Source of the DNA: Cryobacterium sp. Y82
GTDB lineage: Bacteria; Actinomycetota; Actinomycetes; Actinomycetales; Microbacteriaceae
NCBI RefSeq assembly: GCF_002929495.1
Contig: NZ_PJJJ01000028.1
Span: forward strand, 70,913-134,912
DNA length: 64,000 nucleotides
Reading direction: 5' to 3'
Shown here: one piece after another, positions 50,107 through 59,140 of the stretch
Numbering within the stretch: the stretch's first letter is position 1
Layout: the number at the start of each line of letters is the position of its first letter
Position numbers and translations under genes: made by a program
Notes under the pieces: model-generated
Told to the model about the DNA's origin: nothing
Seen by the model: the letters and a program-made list of their open reading frames with translations, nothing else
The model's database searches: none

Positions 50107-51522
50107 TCACCCCGCGTGTGCCGCCCGTAAATGCTCGGCAAACATGCGTCCACTGTCTTTCACCGTGCGCTCGAGGGTGTCGTAGTCAACCCGTATGATT
50201 CCGAAGCGCTTCTCGTAGCCATAGGACCACTCGAAGTTGTCGAGCAGCGACCAGACGAAGTACCCGCGCACGTCGGCGCCGGCCGCGATGGCCTCACCCA
50301 CCTTGTTGATATGCGCCACGATGTACTCCGTGCGTTCGGCGTCGTGCACGGCGCCATCGGCGCTCACCACGTCGTCGTAGGCGGCGCCGTTCTCGGTGAC
50401 ATAGAGCGGCGGGAGCCGGTCGTACTCCGTGCCGAGCCGCACGAGCAGGAGGCGCAGTCCGTCGGGGTTGACCTCCCATTCCATGGCGGTGCGCGGCAGT
50501 CCGCGGCTGGGAAAGATGATGTATTCGGATCCGATCCACGGCGACCCGGCCGAACGCGCAGCGCCGCCGGCGTGAGAGTCGCCAGCAGAGGCATCCACAT
50601 GCCCGCTCACGAGGTCGTCGTGGTAGTGGTTGACGCCGAGAAAATCGAGCGGGGCGGCGATGATCTCCAGGTCGTCCGAGTGGATGACCTCGGCGAGTCC
50701 GAACGGCTCCAGGTCGCGCAGGGTGTCCTCGGGGTAGGCACCACGCAGCAGCGGGTCGAGAAAGATGCGATTCGCGAGCGAATCGAGCCGCCGGGCCGCC
50801 TCCTCGTCGGCCGGGTCGGTGGCATCGCGCGGCACAGCATTGGTGAGGTTGAGCGTGATCCCGAGGTTCTGGGCGCCCGCTGAGCGCAGCGCATTGACCG
50901 CGAGCCCGTGCGCGAGGTGCTGGTGGTGCACAGCAGCGATCGCCGCCCGGCCGTCCTGGTGGCCCGGGGCGTGCACGCCCGATCCATAGCCGAGCAGCGA
51001 TGAGCAGAACGGTTCGTTGAAGGTTGTCCAGTGGGTGACCCGATCTCCGAGGGCGGAGTAGACATCCGTTGCGTAGTCGACGAAACGGTAGGCCGTATCG
51101 CGGTTGGCCCAGCCACCCTTCTCCTCTAGGGCCTGCGGCAGGTCCCAGTGATACAGGGTGAGCCAGGGCAGAATACCGGCGCCGAGCAGTTCGTCGACCA
51201 GTCGGGAATAGAAGTCGAGCCCCTCCTGGTTCACGGCGCGGTCGCCCGGGCGCACCCGCGCCCAGCTGGTGGAAAAACGGTAGGAGTCGAGGCCGAGGGA
51301 GGCCATGAGCGCCACGTCGGCAGGCATCCGGTGGTAATGATCCACGGCGGTCTCGAGGTCGTCACCGCCTGCGATGGTGCCCGGAACCCGCGCGAACGCG
51401 TCCCAGATTGAGTCTTCTTTGCCGCCGGCGTGGCCGGCACCCTCGATCTGCGCGGCGGCCGTCGCCGACCCCCAGAGAAATCCGTGCGGCCAGGTGAACG
51501 GTGTGGGTTCGGTCTGCGACAT
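50107..51522 (-). CDS. GH1 beta-glucosidase
   Basis: A 471-residue glycoside hydrolase family 1 enzyme. WPHGFLWGSATAAAQIEGA is the N-terminal signature, the acid/base Glu is in HWTTFNEPFCSS and the nucleophile Glu in LPPLYVTENGAAYDD. VWSLLDNFEWSYGYEKRFGI is the conserved C-terminus. There is no signal peptide, so it acts on imported beta-glucosides such as cellobiose. No transporter or LacI regulator is adjacent. TAGCGT lies 6 nt from the ATG (51529-51534), so the mRNA is likely leaderless. Confidence 0.93.
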   Translation of the reverse strand: MSQTEPTPFTWPHGFLWGSATAAAQIEGAGHAGGKEDSIWDAFARVPGTIAGGDDLETAVDHYHRMPADVALMASLGLDSYRFSTSWARVRPGDRAVNQEGLDFYSRLVDELLGAGILPWLTLYHWDLPQALEEKGGWANRDTAYRFVDYATDVYSALGDRVTHWTTFNEPFCSSLLGYGSGVHAPGHQDGRAAIAAVHHQHLAHGLAVNALRSAGAQNLGITLNLTNAVPRDATDPADEEAARRLDSLANRIFLDPLLRGAYPEDTLRDLEPFGLAEVIHSDDLEIIAAPLDFLGVNHYHDDLVSGHVDASAGDSHAGGAARSAGSPWIGSEYIIFPSRGLPRTAMEWEVNPDGLRLLLVRLGTEYDRLPPLYVTENGAAYDDVVSADGAVHDAERTEYIVAHINKVGEAIAAGADVRGYFVWSLLDNFEWSYGYEKRFGIIRVDYDTLERTVKDSGRMFAEHLRAAHAG

Positions 51523-51708
51523 GCCGTCACGCTATCCTGCCGTGCAGCATTGAATCAACGTTTTGACTGTGAAACCCGCGTGCCTCAGTGCGGACATCCG
51601 GTCGACAATGGCCTGCAATCGCGTGGAACCGAAGTTTGTGCAAGAAATCTCCGCAATTGTGCACGCGGCATCCAGAACTCTGATATTCGTCGCGGCTAAG
51701 CTCGAATC

Positions 51709-51846
51709 ATGCTGCAGAACAACGAACCCACGGAGGCCGACCAGCGCCGTCTCCGCCGCCGGTTTTTGATCGGCGTCATCATCGTCGGAGTGCTCATCGC
51801 CCTCGCGGCGATCGGGCTCTACCTCAGTGCCGCCTTCAATGCTTAG
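51709..51846 (+). CDS. Small single-span membrane protein, 45 residues
   Basis: ATG 51709 opens 45 codons: a charged cytoplasmic head (EADQRRLRRRF) followed by one strong membrane helix (LIGVIIVGVLIALAAIGLYL) and a short tail. TAAGCT ends 6 nt before the ATG, the same leaderless pattern as other genes here, which makes the ORF convincing in spite of its size. The basic residues before the helix predict an inside N-terminus. Function unknown. It precedes the exported amidase gene by 39 nt, and the two could be transcribed together. Confidence 0.7.
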   Translation: MLQNNEPTEADQRRLRRRFLIGVIIVGVLIALAAIGLYLSAAFNA

Positions 51847-51885
51847 GCAGTCCACCGTTTACAGAAAAATCGAAGTGAGTACACA

Positions 51886-52587
51886 GTGCAGTTGACCCGG
51901 TGGCAGCTACTCGGCCTCACGTCGGCCGCCGGAGCCGTGCTGGCAGTCGGCGCGACCGCGCTCGTCGTGCAGGCCCTCGAGGGTTCCGCCGACCCTGCTA
52001 AGACTGTGCAGCCAACGGATGCCGCCGCAACGGATCAACCGGCTCGCCCCACCCCCACCGAGTCTGCCGCTGCGGCGCCGGTCGCGGCAGCACCGGTGGT
52101 GAGCGCCGCCGTCACGGCCCAGGTGGACTATCTCCTTGCGCACTGGAGCGTCGAAAACTACAACTTGGCAGAGTGGGGAGTGCTCGGCGAGAATGACTGC
52201 GTCAACTTTGCCAGCCAGGCCATGATCGCCCGCGGCTGGACCATGGACGCTGTCTGGTCTAGTGCGAAGAACGGCAACGCGTACGACTCGACAGTGGCCT
52301 GGCGCAGCTCCACCGCCTTCATGAAGTACATTGCGCAGACCGGCAAAGCCACCGCGTTGACCGATCAGCAGCGTGACCAGGTCAAGGTCGGTGATATCGC
52401 GCAATTCGATTGGGACAACACCGGCGATCGCGACCACACCGGCATTGTCACCAAGGTCGAAAAGGTCGGCGACACTGTTTCGATCTTCTTTGCCGGGCAC
52501 ACCTTGGATTCCGACTATCGCTCGGTCGACACGGCAATCACTGTGGATCACCCGGGGGGAACGGCCTACTACTGGAGTGTGCCCTAG
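51886..52587 (+). CDS. Exported amidase-domain protein (Amidase_6 type)
   Basis: A 233-residue secreted or membrane-anchored protein. Residues 10-32 are a hydrophobic signal/anchor, then an Ala/Pro/Thr-rich linker to about 72. The C-terminal domain (from about 75) resembles Amidase_6, a papain-like fold: ENDCVNFASQAMIARGW holds the probable catalytic Cys, and RDHTGIVTKV and FFAGHTLDSDYRSV the His region. It may act on cell-wall peptides. GTG 51886 is the start in frame. Its stop shares the palindrome CTAG with the stop of the convergent pgm gene. Confidence 0.82.
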   Translation: MQLTRWQLLGLTSAAGAVLAVGATALVVQALEGSADPAKTVQPTDAAATDQPARPTPTESAAAAPVAAAPVVSAAVTAQVDYLLAHWSVENYNLAEWGVLGENDCVNFASQAMIARGWTMDAVWSSAKNGNAYDSTVAWRSSTAFMKYIAQTGKATALTDQQRDQVKVGDIAQFDWDNTGDRDHTGIVTKVEKVGDTVSIFFAGHTLDSDYRSVDTAITVDHPGGTAYYWSVP

Positions 52588-54200
52588 GCGATCGCGGCGT
52601 CGACGATGGCTTTGGCCTCCAGTTGGACCTGAGCCAGGTGCTCATATCCGAGGAAAGACTCGGCGTAGATCTTGTAGACATCTTCGGTGCCGCTCGGCCG
52701 GGCCGCGAACCAGGCATTCTCGGTCGTCACCTTGACGCCACCGATGGCAGCGCCGTTGCCGGGAGCGACGCTGAAGGCGCCGGTGATCTTCTCGCCGGCC
52801 AATTCGGTGGCCGCGATCATCGAGCCGTCGAGTTTTGCCAAGGCGGCCTTCTGCGCGGGCGTGGCCGCGGCATCCACTCGGGCATAGGAAGGAGCGCCGA
52901 AGTGCTCGGCGAGCTCGGCATAGCGCTGCGAGGGGGTCTTGCCGGTCACCGCGAGAATCTCGGAGGCGAGCAGGGCCAGCAGAATGCCGTCCTTATCGGT
53001 GGTCCAGACGGTGCCGTCGAAACGCACGAAGCTCGCTCCGGCGCTCTCTTCGCCGCCGAAAGCCACCGAACCGTCGATGAGGCCCGGAACGAACCACTTG
53101 AAGCCAACCGGCACCTCCCACAGGTCGCGGCCGAGAAAGCCGGTCACCCGGTCGATCATCGTCGATGAGACGAGGGTTTTACCGACCGCGGCGTCGGGCT
53201 TCCAGCCTTCGCGGTGGCTGTAGAGGTAGTCGATGGCGACGGCCAGAAAATGGTTCGGGTTCATCAGGCCACCGTCGGGTGTGACGATGCCGTGCCGGTC
53301 GGCGTCGGCGTCGTTGCCGGTGAGAATGTCGTACTCATCCTTGTGCGCGACAACGGATGCCATGACAGACGCACTCGAGGGATCCATCCGGATCTTCTCA
53401 TCCCAGTCCAGGGTCATGAAACGCCAGGTTGGGTCGACCTTTGGGTTGACCACGACGAGGTCGATTTCGTAGCGGTCGCGGATGGCGCCCCAGTAGCCCA
53501 CGCTCGCGCCGCCGAGTGGGTCGGCCCCGATGCGGATTCCGCTGGTGCGGATGGCCTGCATGTCGATGATGTTCTCGAGGTCGTTCACGTAGTTGCCACG
53601 AAAATCGTAGGTTTCCAGGGCGCTGGGTTCGCTCATCAGCACGCCGGCCAGACCATTAGCGATGAGCTCGTTGGCTCGGTTGGCGATCCACGAGGTGGCA
53701 TCGCTGTCGGCCGGACCGCCGTGCGGTGGGTTGTACTTGAAGCCGCCGTCCATCGGTGGGTTGTGGCTCGGGGTGACCACAATGCCGTCGGCCAGGTCGC
53801 CGTGCTCGGCGCGGTTGTAGGCCAAAATCGCGTGCGACAGGGACGGGGTGGGCACGTAGTCGTCGAACTCGTCAACGAGCGCGCGCACGCCGTTGGCGAC
53901 GAGCACTTCGAGGGCGGTCGTATAGGCCGGGCCGCTTAGGGCGTGCGGGTCAGTGCCGATGAAGAGCGGGCCGGTGATGCCCTGACCGGCGCGATATTCC
54001 ACGATGGCTTGCGTTGTGGCGCTGATGTGATTCTCGTTGAACGCGGTGTTCAGTGAACTGCCGCGATGTCCGGAGGTGCCGAAGACTACCCGCTGGGCCG
54101 GCACCGTGACATCCGGCTTCAGGTCGTAATAGGCCTTGACCAGCCCATCAACGTCGATCAGGTCAGATTCCAGGGCTCGAGTGCCCGCACGTTCGCTCAT
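52584..54200 (-). CDS. pgm: Phosphoglucomutase (alpha-D-glucose phosphate-specific)
   Basis: A 538-residue phosphohexomutase interconverting glucose 1- and 6-phosphate. RVVFGTSGHRGSS is the N-terminal substrate loop, IVVTPSHNPPMDGG carries the catalytic phosphoserine, TGNDADADRHGIV the Mg site, and FGGEESAGASF and RPSGTEDVYKIYAES the sugar- and phosphate-binding loops. ATG 54200 matches the family N-terminus; a longer frame to 54278 would run into pheA. AGTCTG at 54207-54212 (CAGACT on the minus strand) is 6 nt from the start. It is divergent from pheA with only 35 nt between start codons. Confidence 0.95.
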   Translation of the reverse strand: MSERAGTRALESDLIDVDGLVKAYYDLKPDVTVPAQRVVFGTSGHRGSSLNTAFNENHISATTQAIVEYRAGQGITGPLFIGTDPHALSGPAYTTALEVLVANGVRALVDEFDDYVPTPSLSHAILAYNRAEHGDLADGIVVTPSHNPPMDGGFKYNPPHGGPADSDATSWIANRANELIANGLAGVLMSEPSALETYDFRGNYVNDLENIIDMQAIRTSGIRIGADPLGGASVGYWGAIRDRYEIDLVVVNPKVDPTWRFMTLDWDEKIRMDPSSASVMASVVAHKDEYDILTGNDADADRHGIVTPDGGLMNPNHFLAVAIDYLYSHREGWKPDAAVGKTLVSSTMIDRVTGFLGRDLWEVPVGFKWFVPGLIDGSVAFGGEESAGASFVRFDGTVWTTDKDGILLALLASEILAVTGKTPSQRYAELAEHFGAPSYARVDAAATPAQKAALAKLDGSMIAATELAGEKITGAFSVAPGNGAAIGGVKVTTENAWFAARPSGTEDVYKIYAESFLGYEHLAQVQLEAKAIVDAAIA

Positions 54201-54206
54201 GAGCAC

Positions 54207-54228
54207 AGTCTGGCATCCCCAGTAGGCT
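54207..54228. promoter_or_regulatory. Divergent leaderless promoters of pgm and pheA
   Basis: CAGACT (minus, 54212-54207) is 6 nt before pgm, and TAGGCT (plus, 54223-54228) is 7 nt before pheA. With 35 nt between start codons there is no room for ribosome sites; the -35 regions must lie within the opposite gene. Confidence 0.55.
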
Positions 54229-54235
54229 GTCAGCC

Positions 54236-55204
54236 ATGCCCGACTCGCCGAATCCGCCCCAGACCAAAGCGCCGACACAGACTTACAGCTATCTCGGCCC
54301 GGCCGGCACCTTTACCGAAGCTGCTCTCGCTCAGGTGCCAGGCGCTCGCGGCCAGATCTGGCGTCCGGTCAACAATGTGAGCGAGGCCTTCGCCGACGTC
54401 GTGAGCGGCCGCAGCCTGGCAGCAATGATCGCCATCGAGAATTCGGTCGACGGCGGTGTGACGGCCACGCAGGATGCCCTCGCGAGCGTGCCGAATTTGC
54501 GCATCATCGGCGAATACCTCGTACCGGTGAACTTCGTGCTGGTCGCCCGCCCCGGCACGACCCTGGGCGACGTGCGCGTCATCAACGCGCATCCGGTCGC
54601 CTATGGGCAGTGCCGCAACTGGCTTGAGCGCGCCCTGCCGAGCCACGGTCACATCCCAGCGTCGAGCAACGTCGCCGCCGCCTCTGCCCTTTTAGACAAT
54701 GATCAAGCGGATGCCGCGATCGCCCCGCCTGGCATTGACAAGCACCACGACCTCGTGGTTCTGGCGTCAGAGATCGGTGACAACCCGAACGCGGTGACCC
54801 GGTTCGTGCTGGTGGGCCGCACCGCTGAACTCACCGCTCCGACCGGAGCAGACAAGACCAGCCTCATCATCGAGCTGCCGAGTGACCGCTCCGGCGCCCT
54901 GCTCGACATGCTCGAACAGTTCGCCACCCGCGGCGTGAACCTCAGCCTCATCCAGTCTCGGCCGATCGGGGATTCCCTCGGCCGCTACCGCTTCGTCGTC
55001 GACGCCGACGGTCATATTCTTGATGAGCGCGTGGCTGACGCCCTGCTCGGACTTCGTCGCTTCAGCCCGAAGGTGATTTTTCTCGGATCCTATCCGCGCG
55101 CGGACCAGCGCAAGATCGAGTTCACCTCCCGCTACGACGACGGCATCTTCATCGAGGCTCGCGACTGGTTGCGCGGCCTGATCGCGGGGGAGCCCACCAA
55201 ATGA
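54236..55204 (+). CDS. pheA: Prephenate dehydratase
   Basis: A 322-residue monofunctional prephenate dehydratase that forms phenylpyruvate for phenylalanine. YLGPAGTFTEAAL starts the catalytic domain, IENSVDGGVTATQDAL and the catalytic NAVTRFVLVGR (TRF motif) follow. The C-terminal ACT domain (DRSGALLDMLEQFATRGVNL, IQSRP in place of ESRP) binds phenylalanine for feedback control. Its stop overlaps the next membrane-protein gene by ATGA. Confidence 0.95.
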   Translation: MPDSPNPPQTKAPTQTYSYLGPAGTFTEAALAQVPGARGQIWRPVNNVSEAFADVVSGRSLAAMIAIENSVDGGVTATQDALASVPNLRIIGEYLVPVNFVLVARPGTTLGDVRVINAHPVAYGQCRNWLERALPSHGHIPASSNVAAASALLDNDQADAAIAPPGIDKHHDLVVLASEIGDNPNAVTRFVLVGRTAELTAPTGADKTSLIIELPSDRSGALLDMLEQFATRGVNLSLIQSRPIGDSLGRYRFVVDADGHILDERVADALLGLRRFSPKVIFLGSYPRADQRKIEFTSRYDDGIFIEARDWLRGLIAGEPTK

Positions 55205-55692
55205 CCGCGCCGCGCTTTGACCCCAAGCACGATGCCCGCTATCAGCGCGGCTACGAGCCCGGTGAGTCGGCGGATGCCGATAGCGCGGCGATGACCGAGC
55301 TGTTCGCGCCCACCTCTTCCACCGAGCCAGAAGCATCCGTCGGTACAGACGGGCGCAACTCGGGCGCGATCCCTGTGCCTGCAGACGGTGCAGTCGACGA
55401 CGACGAGCCCCTCGACCATTTCGAGCCGCATAATCCGTTCATCATTGCCCTGTGGATTATGGGGCCAGCCCTCATTATCGCTGGGATTACCCTGCAGGCG
55501 CGCACGATCACTTCCACCTATTTCAGCTCGGGCTTCGCGGGATCCTCGAGTCCGGAGATGCCGATGGAGATGGTGATGCAGCAGTTGATCTACACTGTCG
55601 CGCCCGCCATGATCTCCACGGGTTTGGTCACCATCGTGGGCCTGCTGTTCTTCCACGCCCTGCGGTGGCGTTCCCGATCGTCGCGCCGATAG
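55201..55692 (+). CDS. Two-span membrane protein of unknown function, coupled to pheA
   Basis: A 163-residue protein that starts within the pheA stop (ATGA), so it is translationally coupled. The first 75 residues are acidic and disordered-looking (DADSAAMTELF, DDDEPLDHFEPHNPF). Then come two membrane segments (IIALWIMGPALIIAGITL; LIYTVAPAMISTGLVTIVGL) with a short Met-rich loop (SSPEMPMEMVM) and a basic tail. This looks like an actinobacterial membrane protein without assigned function. No enzyme motif is seen. Confidence 0.82.
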   Translation: MTAPRFDPKHDARYQRGYEPGESADADSAAMTELFAPTSSTEPEASVGTDGRNSGAIPVPADGAVDDDEPLDHFEPHNPFIIALWIMGPALIIAGITLQARTITSTYFSSGFAGSSSPEMPMEMVMQQLIYTVAPAMISTGLVTIVGLLFFHALRWRSRSSRR

Positions 55693-55709
55693 CCGCTCAG
55701 CTATCTGAC

Positions 55710-56693
55710 TCAGGCCGACACGCGCACAATGAGCGCGCCGGCATCGGCGTGCAAACGTACCTTCTGCACCAGGCCGTACTCATCGCCGTCGAGTTCGAAA
55801 TCCTGCGCGTGCTCGAGCGCAATGCGAATATCCGGCCCGCGCAGGGTCGTCATCACTCGCTCATTCGAAGACTCCGTCGCCGCAATCATGCGTCGGCCCA
55901 CCGCCGAGCGGCGCAATACCCCGTTCTCCCAGGTCACCCGCCGCCAGATGGTCAGCCAGCCGAGCACGCCCTTGGGCTGCAGCACGGCAATGTCCAGAAT
56001 GCCGTCGTCGAGCCGCGCATCGGGCAGAAACTGCAGGTTGCCCGGCAGCAGCCCGCAGTTGGCAACGAGAATGGCGCTCACCTGCGCCGGCCGGTCGACG
56101 CGTCCGGCAACGCTGTAGCGGATGCGAAACGGCCGCGCTTTCGGAAGCGCTCGCGCTACCCCGTGGATGTAGGCGAGCCAGCCCACTTGCCTCTTGAGAT
56201 CGTCGCGGGTATTGGCGATCATCTGTGCGTCGAGGCCGAGCCCGGCCATGACCAGGAAGACGTGTTCCTCCACCGCGCCGGCTTTGGTGGTCAGGAAAGC
56301 GACGCCGAGGTCGATGGGCTTGTCCACACCGCCGAACGCGATCGACGCTGCGGCGTCGATGTTACCTAGTGGCAGCAGTAGGTTGCGGGCGAGCAGATTG
56401 CCGGTACCCGATGGCACGATGCCCATCGGTACGCCCGATTCACGAAGCGCCTCTGCGACGGCCCGCACCGTGCCGTCGCCGCCGGCCGAGACGACCATGG
56501 CAGCGTCGGCATCGAGGGCCCGTTTCGTGGCTGCCTGACCGACATCGTCGATGGTCGTTTCAAACCATTGCGTCGAACCCCAGCCGGCCGACCGTTCCGC
56601 TGCGCCCACGCTCGCCCGCAACCTGGCGAGGTCGACCTTGACCGGGTTGTAGACGACGGCGGCGTGCTGGGCCAGGTTCTCGGAGGCGCTCAC
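55710..56693 (-). CDS. Diacylglycerol/lipid kinase family protein
   Basis: A 327-residue DagK/YegS-type lipid kinase. AAVVYNPVKVDLARLRA is the N-terminal strand, MVVSAGGDGTVRAVAEAL contains the GGDGT nucleotide motif, and GIVPSGTGNLLARNLLLPL and DAGALIVRVSA are conserved. It probably phosphorylates diacylglycerol or a related lipid to recycle it into phospholipid synthesis. GTG 56693 has AGGCTA (TAGCCT on the minus strand) 7 nt away, so it is likely leaderless. It is divergent from serS. Confidence 0.9.
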   Translation of the reverse strand: MSASENLAQHAAVVYNPVKVDLARLRASVGAAERSAGWGSTQWFETTIDDVGQAATKRALDADAAMVVSAGGDGTVRAVAEALRESGVPMGIVPSGTGNLLARNLLLPLGNIDAAASIAFGGVDKPIDLGVAFLTTKAGAVEEHVFLVMAGLGLDAQMIANTRDDLKRQVGWLAYIHGVARALPKARPFRIRYSVAGRVDRPAQVSAILVANCGLLPGNLQFLPDARLDDGILDIAVLQPKGVLGWLTIWRRVTWENGVLRRSAVGRRMIAATESSNERVMTTLRGPDIRIALEHAQDFELDGDEYGLVQKVRLHADAGALIVRVSA

Positions 56694-56700
56694 GAGATTT

Positions 56701-56750
56701 AGGCTACTGGGTTGGCCTCGAGATTGCCCGACGGAAGGCGCTTGTAGACT
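56701..56750. promoter_or_regulatory. Divergent leaderless promoters of the lipid kinase and serS
   Basis: TAGCCT (minus, 56706-56701) is 7 nt before the kinase GTG, and TAGACT (plus, 56745-56750) is 6 nt before the serS GTG. No ribosome site precedes either gene. Confidence 0.55.
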
Positions 56751-56756
56751 GGCCGG

Positions 56757-58037
56757 GTGATTGATCCGGTGCTGTTACGCGAAAACCCTGACCTCTTCAA
56801 GCGTTCGCAGGAGGCTCGCGGCGACTCCGTTGAGGCGGTCGATGCCGCGCTTGCCGCCGACGCGGAACGGCGATCGACCATCACGGCGTTCGAAGACCTG
56901 CGCGCCGCGCAGAATCTGTTTGGCAAGCGGGTAGCTTCGGCACCTGGCGCTGAGAAGAAGGCGCTCGTCGCCGAAGCGCAAATTCTCGCCGCCGAGGTGA
57001 AAGCCGCCGGAGTCACTGCCGGCGATGCCGATGCCCGTTTCACCACGGTCGTTAGAACCATCGCAAACCCCATCATCGACGGAGTTCCGGCCGGCGCCGA
57101 AGAAAACTTCGCGACTCTACGCACCCACGGCGACGCCCCGGTGTTCGACTTTGAGCCGCGCGACCACCTCGAGCTCGGCGAACTGCTCGGCGCTATAGAC
57201 ATGGCCCGCGGCGCCAAGGTGTCCGGAACCCGCTTCTACTTCTTGAAGGGCATCGGCGCCCGTCTCGAGATCGCCCTCATGAACATGGCGCTGGACCGGG
57301 CGCTCGAAGCCGGCTTCGTGCCGCTAATCACGCCGACCCTGGTGCGTCCAGAGATCATGGACGGCACCGGCTTTCTCGGCGAACACAATGACGAGGTCTA
57401 CTATCTGCCGGCCGACGACCTCTATCTCACCGGCACGAGCGAGGTCGCGCTCGCCGGGTACCACAAAGATGAGATCCTCGACCTCTCCGAAGAGCCCTTG
57501 CGTTACGCCGGCTGGTCCACCTGCTATCGCCGTGAGGCCGGCTCGGGTGGAAAAGACACCCGCGGCATCATTCGCGTACACCAGTTCAACAAGCTTGAAA
57601 TGTTCACCTACGTGCTGCCCGAGAACGCCGAAGCCGAGCACGATCGCCTCGTCGCGCTGCAGGAGGGCATGCTGCAGTCGCTCGGCCTCAGTTACCGGGT
57701 GATCGACGTCGCTGCCGGTGACCTCGGCTCGAGCGCCGCGCGCAAGTTCGACATCGAGGCCTGGGTGCCCACCCAGAACGCATACCGCGAGCTCACCAGC
57801 ACGAGCAACTGCACCACCTACCAGGCGCGCCGGCTGGACATCCGCTATCGAACCGATACGGGTAAGACCGCGCCCGTCGCCACCCTGAACGGCACGCTGG
57901 CGACCACCCGCTGGCTCGTCGCCATGCTCGAAACGCATCAGCAAGCGGATGGTTCGGTGCTCATTCCAAGCGCGCTGCGGCCCTACCTCGGTGGCCTCGA
58001 GGTGCTCACGCCGATTCCCGCGAAGGGAACAAAGTGA
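56757..58037 (+). CDS. serS: Seryl-tRNA synthetase
   Basis: A 426-residue class II synthetase. It starts [20 protein letters not shown] with the N-terminal tRNA-binding coiled coil to about residue 105. Motif 2 is [18 protein letters not shown], and the motif 3 region [18 protein letters not shown] is complete. Length is standard. GTG 56757 is directed by TAGACT 6 nt upstream. It overlaps the HAD phosphatase gene by GTGA. Two tRNA-Ser genes lie 0.9 and 2.5 kb downstream, so substrate and enzyme genes are close together. Confidence 0.97.
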   Translation: MIDPVLLRENPDLFKRSQEARGDSVEAVDAALAADAERRSTITAFEDLRAAQNLFGKRVASAPGAEKKALVAEAQILAAEVKAAGVTAGDADARFTTVVRTIANPIIDGVPAGAEENFATLRTHGDAPVFDFEPRDHLELGELLGAIDMARGAKVSGTRFYFLKGIGARLEIALMNMALDRALEAGFVPLITPTLVRPEIMDGTGFLGEHNDEVYYLPADDLYLTGTSEVALAGYHKDEILDLSEEPLRYAGWSTCYRREAGSGGKDTRGIIRVHQFNKLEMFTYVLPENAEAEHDRLVALQEGMLQSLGLSYRVIDVAAGDLGSSAARKFDIEAWVPTQNAYRELTSTSNCTTYQARRLDIRYRTDTGKTAPVATLNGTLATTRWLVAMLETHQQADGSVLIPSALRPYLGGLEVLTPIPAKGTK

Positions 58038-58849
58038 CTACGGTATCAACGACCGAGCGGTGGCTCGTCGCCCTCGACATCGACGGGACCACGATGCACG
58101 AAGACGGCTCGATCAGTCAGGCCGTGATCGACGAGGTCACCCGGCTTGCCGCTGCTGGACACGAGGTCATGCTGGCCACTGGGCGTTCCGCCGCAGCAGC
58201 ACTGCCGGTGCTCGACCGACTCGGCATCTCACCGCGCTACGTGGTCTGCTCCAACGGCGCCATCACGATGCACCGTGACGCTTCGGCGCCCTTGGGCTAC
58301 CGCCGGGAATGGGTCGAAACCTTCAACCCGAGCGATGTGCTCACCTCGATTCGCGCGCACCTCGGGTCGGCACGGTTCGCCGTCGAAGACGAGCACGGCT
58401 TCTACCGCTATACCGAGCCGATTCCCGATGCCACTATCGGTATGGATAGTGAACGGGTCGATTTCGAGGAGCTTCTGAAGCACCAGGCAACCCGCGTGGT
58501 CGTCATCTCACCCGACCACGACATGGAAGATTTTCTCCAGGTGGTCGAACGCATGGGCCTGAACCGGGTCAGCTACGCCATCGGGTGGACCGCCTGGCTC
58601 GACATCGCGCCAGACGGCGTCAATAAGTCCACGGCGATGGAGCGGGTGCGGGTGTCCGTTGGTGTTCCCCGCGACCGGGTAATGGCCGTCGGCGACGGTC
58701 GCAACGACATCGACATGCTGCAATGGGCCGCCGAATTCGGTCGCGGTGTAGCCATGGGGGAGTCGCCCGATGACGTTCTTGCCGCCGCGTCGGAGGTCAC
58801 CGGCAACGTGACAGCCGACGGCCTCGCCACGGTCTTGCGCACGCTTTGA
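58034..58849 (+). CDS. HAD-superfamily Cof-type phosphatase
   Basis: A 271-residue HAD hydrolase of the Cof/C2B-cap type. Motif I is [15 protein letters not shown] with the catalytic Asp pair, motif II is [15 protein letters not shown], and motifs III/IV are KSTAMERV and [17 protein letters not shown]. Such enzymes dephosphorylate sugar phosphates, flavin or PLP; the exact substrate is unknown. GTG overlaps the serS stop (GTGA), so it is co-translated with serS, a frequent actinobacterial order. Confidence 0.92.
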   Translation: MTTVSTTERWLVALDIDGTTMHEDGSISQAVIDEVTRLAAAGHEVMLATGRSAAAALPVLDRLGISPRYVVCSNGAITMHRDASAPLGYRREWVETFNPSDVLTSIRAHLGSARFAVEDEHGFYRYTEPIPDATIGMDSERVDFEELLKHQATRVVVISPDHDMEDFLQVVERMGLNRVSYAIGWTAWLDIAPDGVNKSTAMERVRVSVGVPRDRVMAVGDGRNDIDMLQWAAEFGRGVAMGESPDDVLAAASEVTGNVTADGLATVLRTL

Positions 58850-58970
58850 GCGGCATGCAGCCGTTTATCAGCCGGCTCTGTCAGCCTGAGCAGTCTGCCA
58901 TCGGCTAGAATCGGGCCAGTTCGCCCAATTGTTTCCGCGTTGCATTTTTGGCGCGGGGCACGGGTAACCA

Positions 58971-59055
58971 GGAGGGCTGTCCGAGCGGCCGATGGAGCCA
59001 GTCTTGAAAACTGGTGGGCAGAAATGTCTCGTGGGTTCGAATCCCACGCCCTCCG
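58971..59055 (+). tRNA. tRNA-Ser (anticodon TGA)
   Basis: GGAGGGC at 58971 pairs with GCCCTCC at 59048-59054, with discriminator G. The anticodon arm CCAGTCTTGAAAACTGG carries TGA. A long variable arm, as required for serine, is present (TGGGCAGAAATGTCTC), and the T arm is CGTGGGTTCGAATCCCACG. CCA is not encoded. Confidence 0.96.
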
Positions 59056-59140
59056 CAGCACCTGTGAAATGCACAACGACCGGCGGACAGAGACTGTCGC
59101 CTCAGGCCGGCCCAGCCAGCAACCCGATGAGAGGACATGA

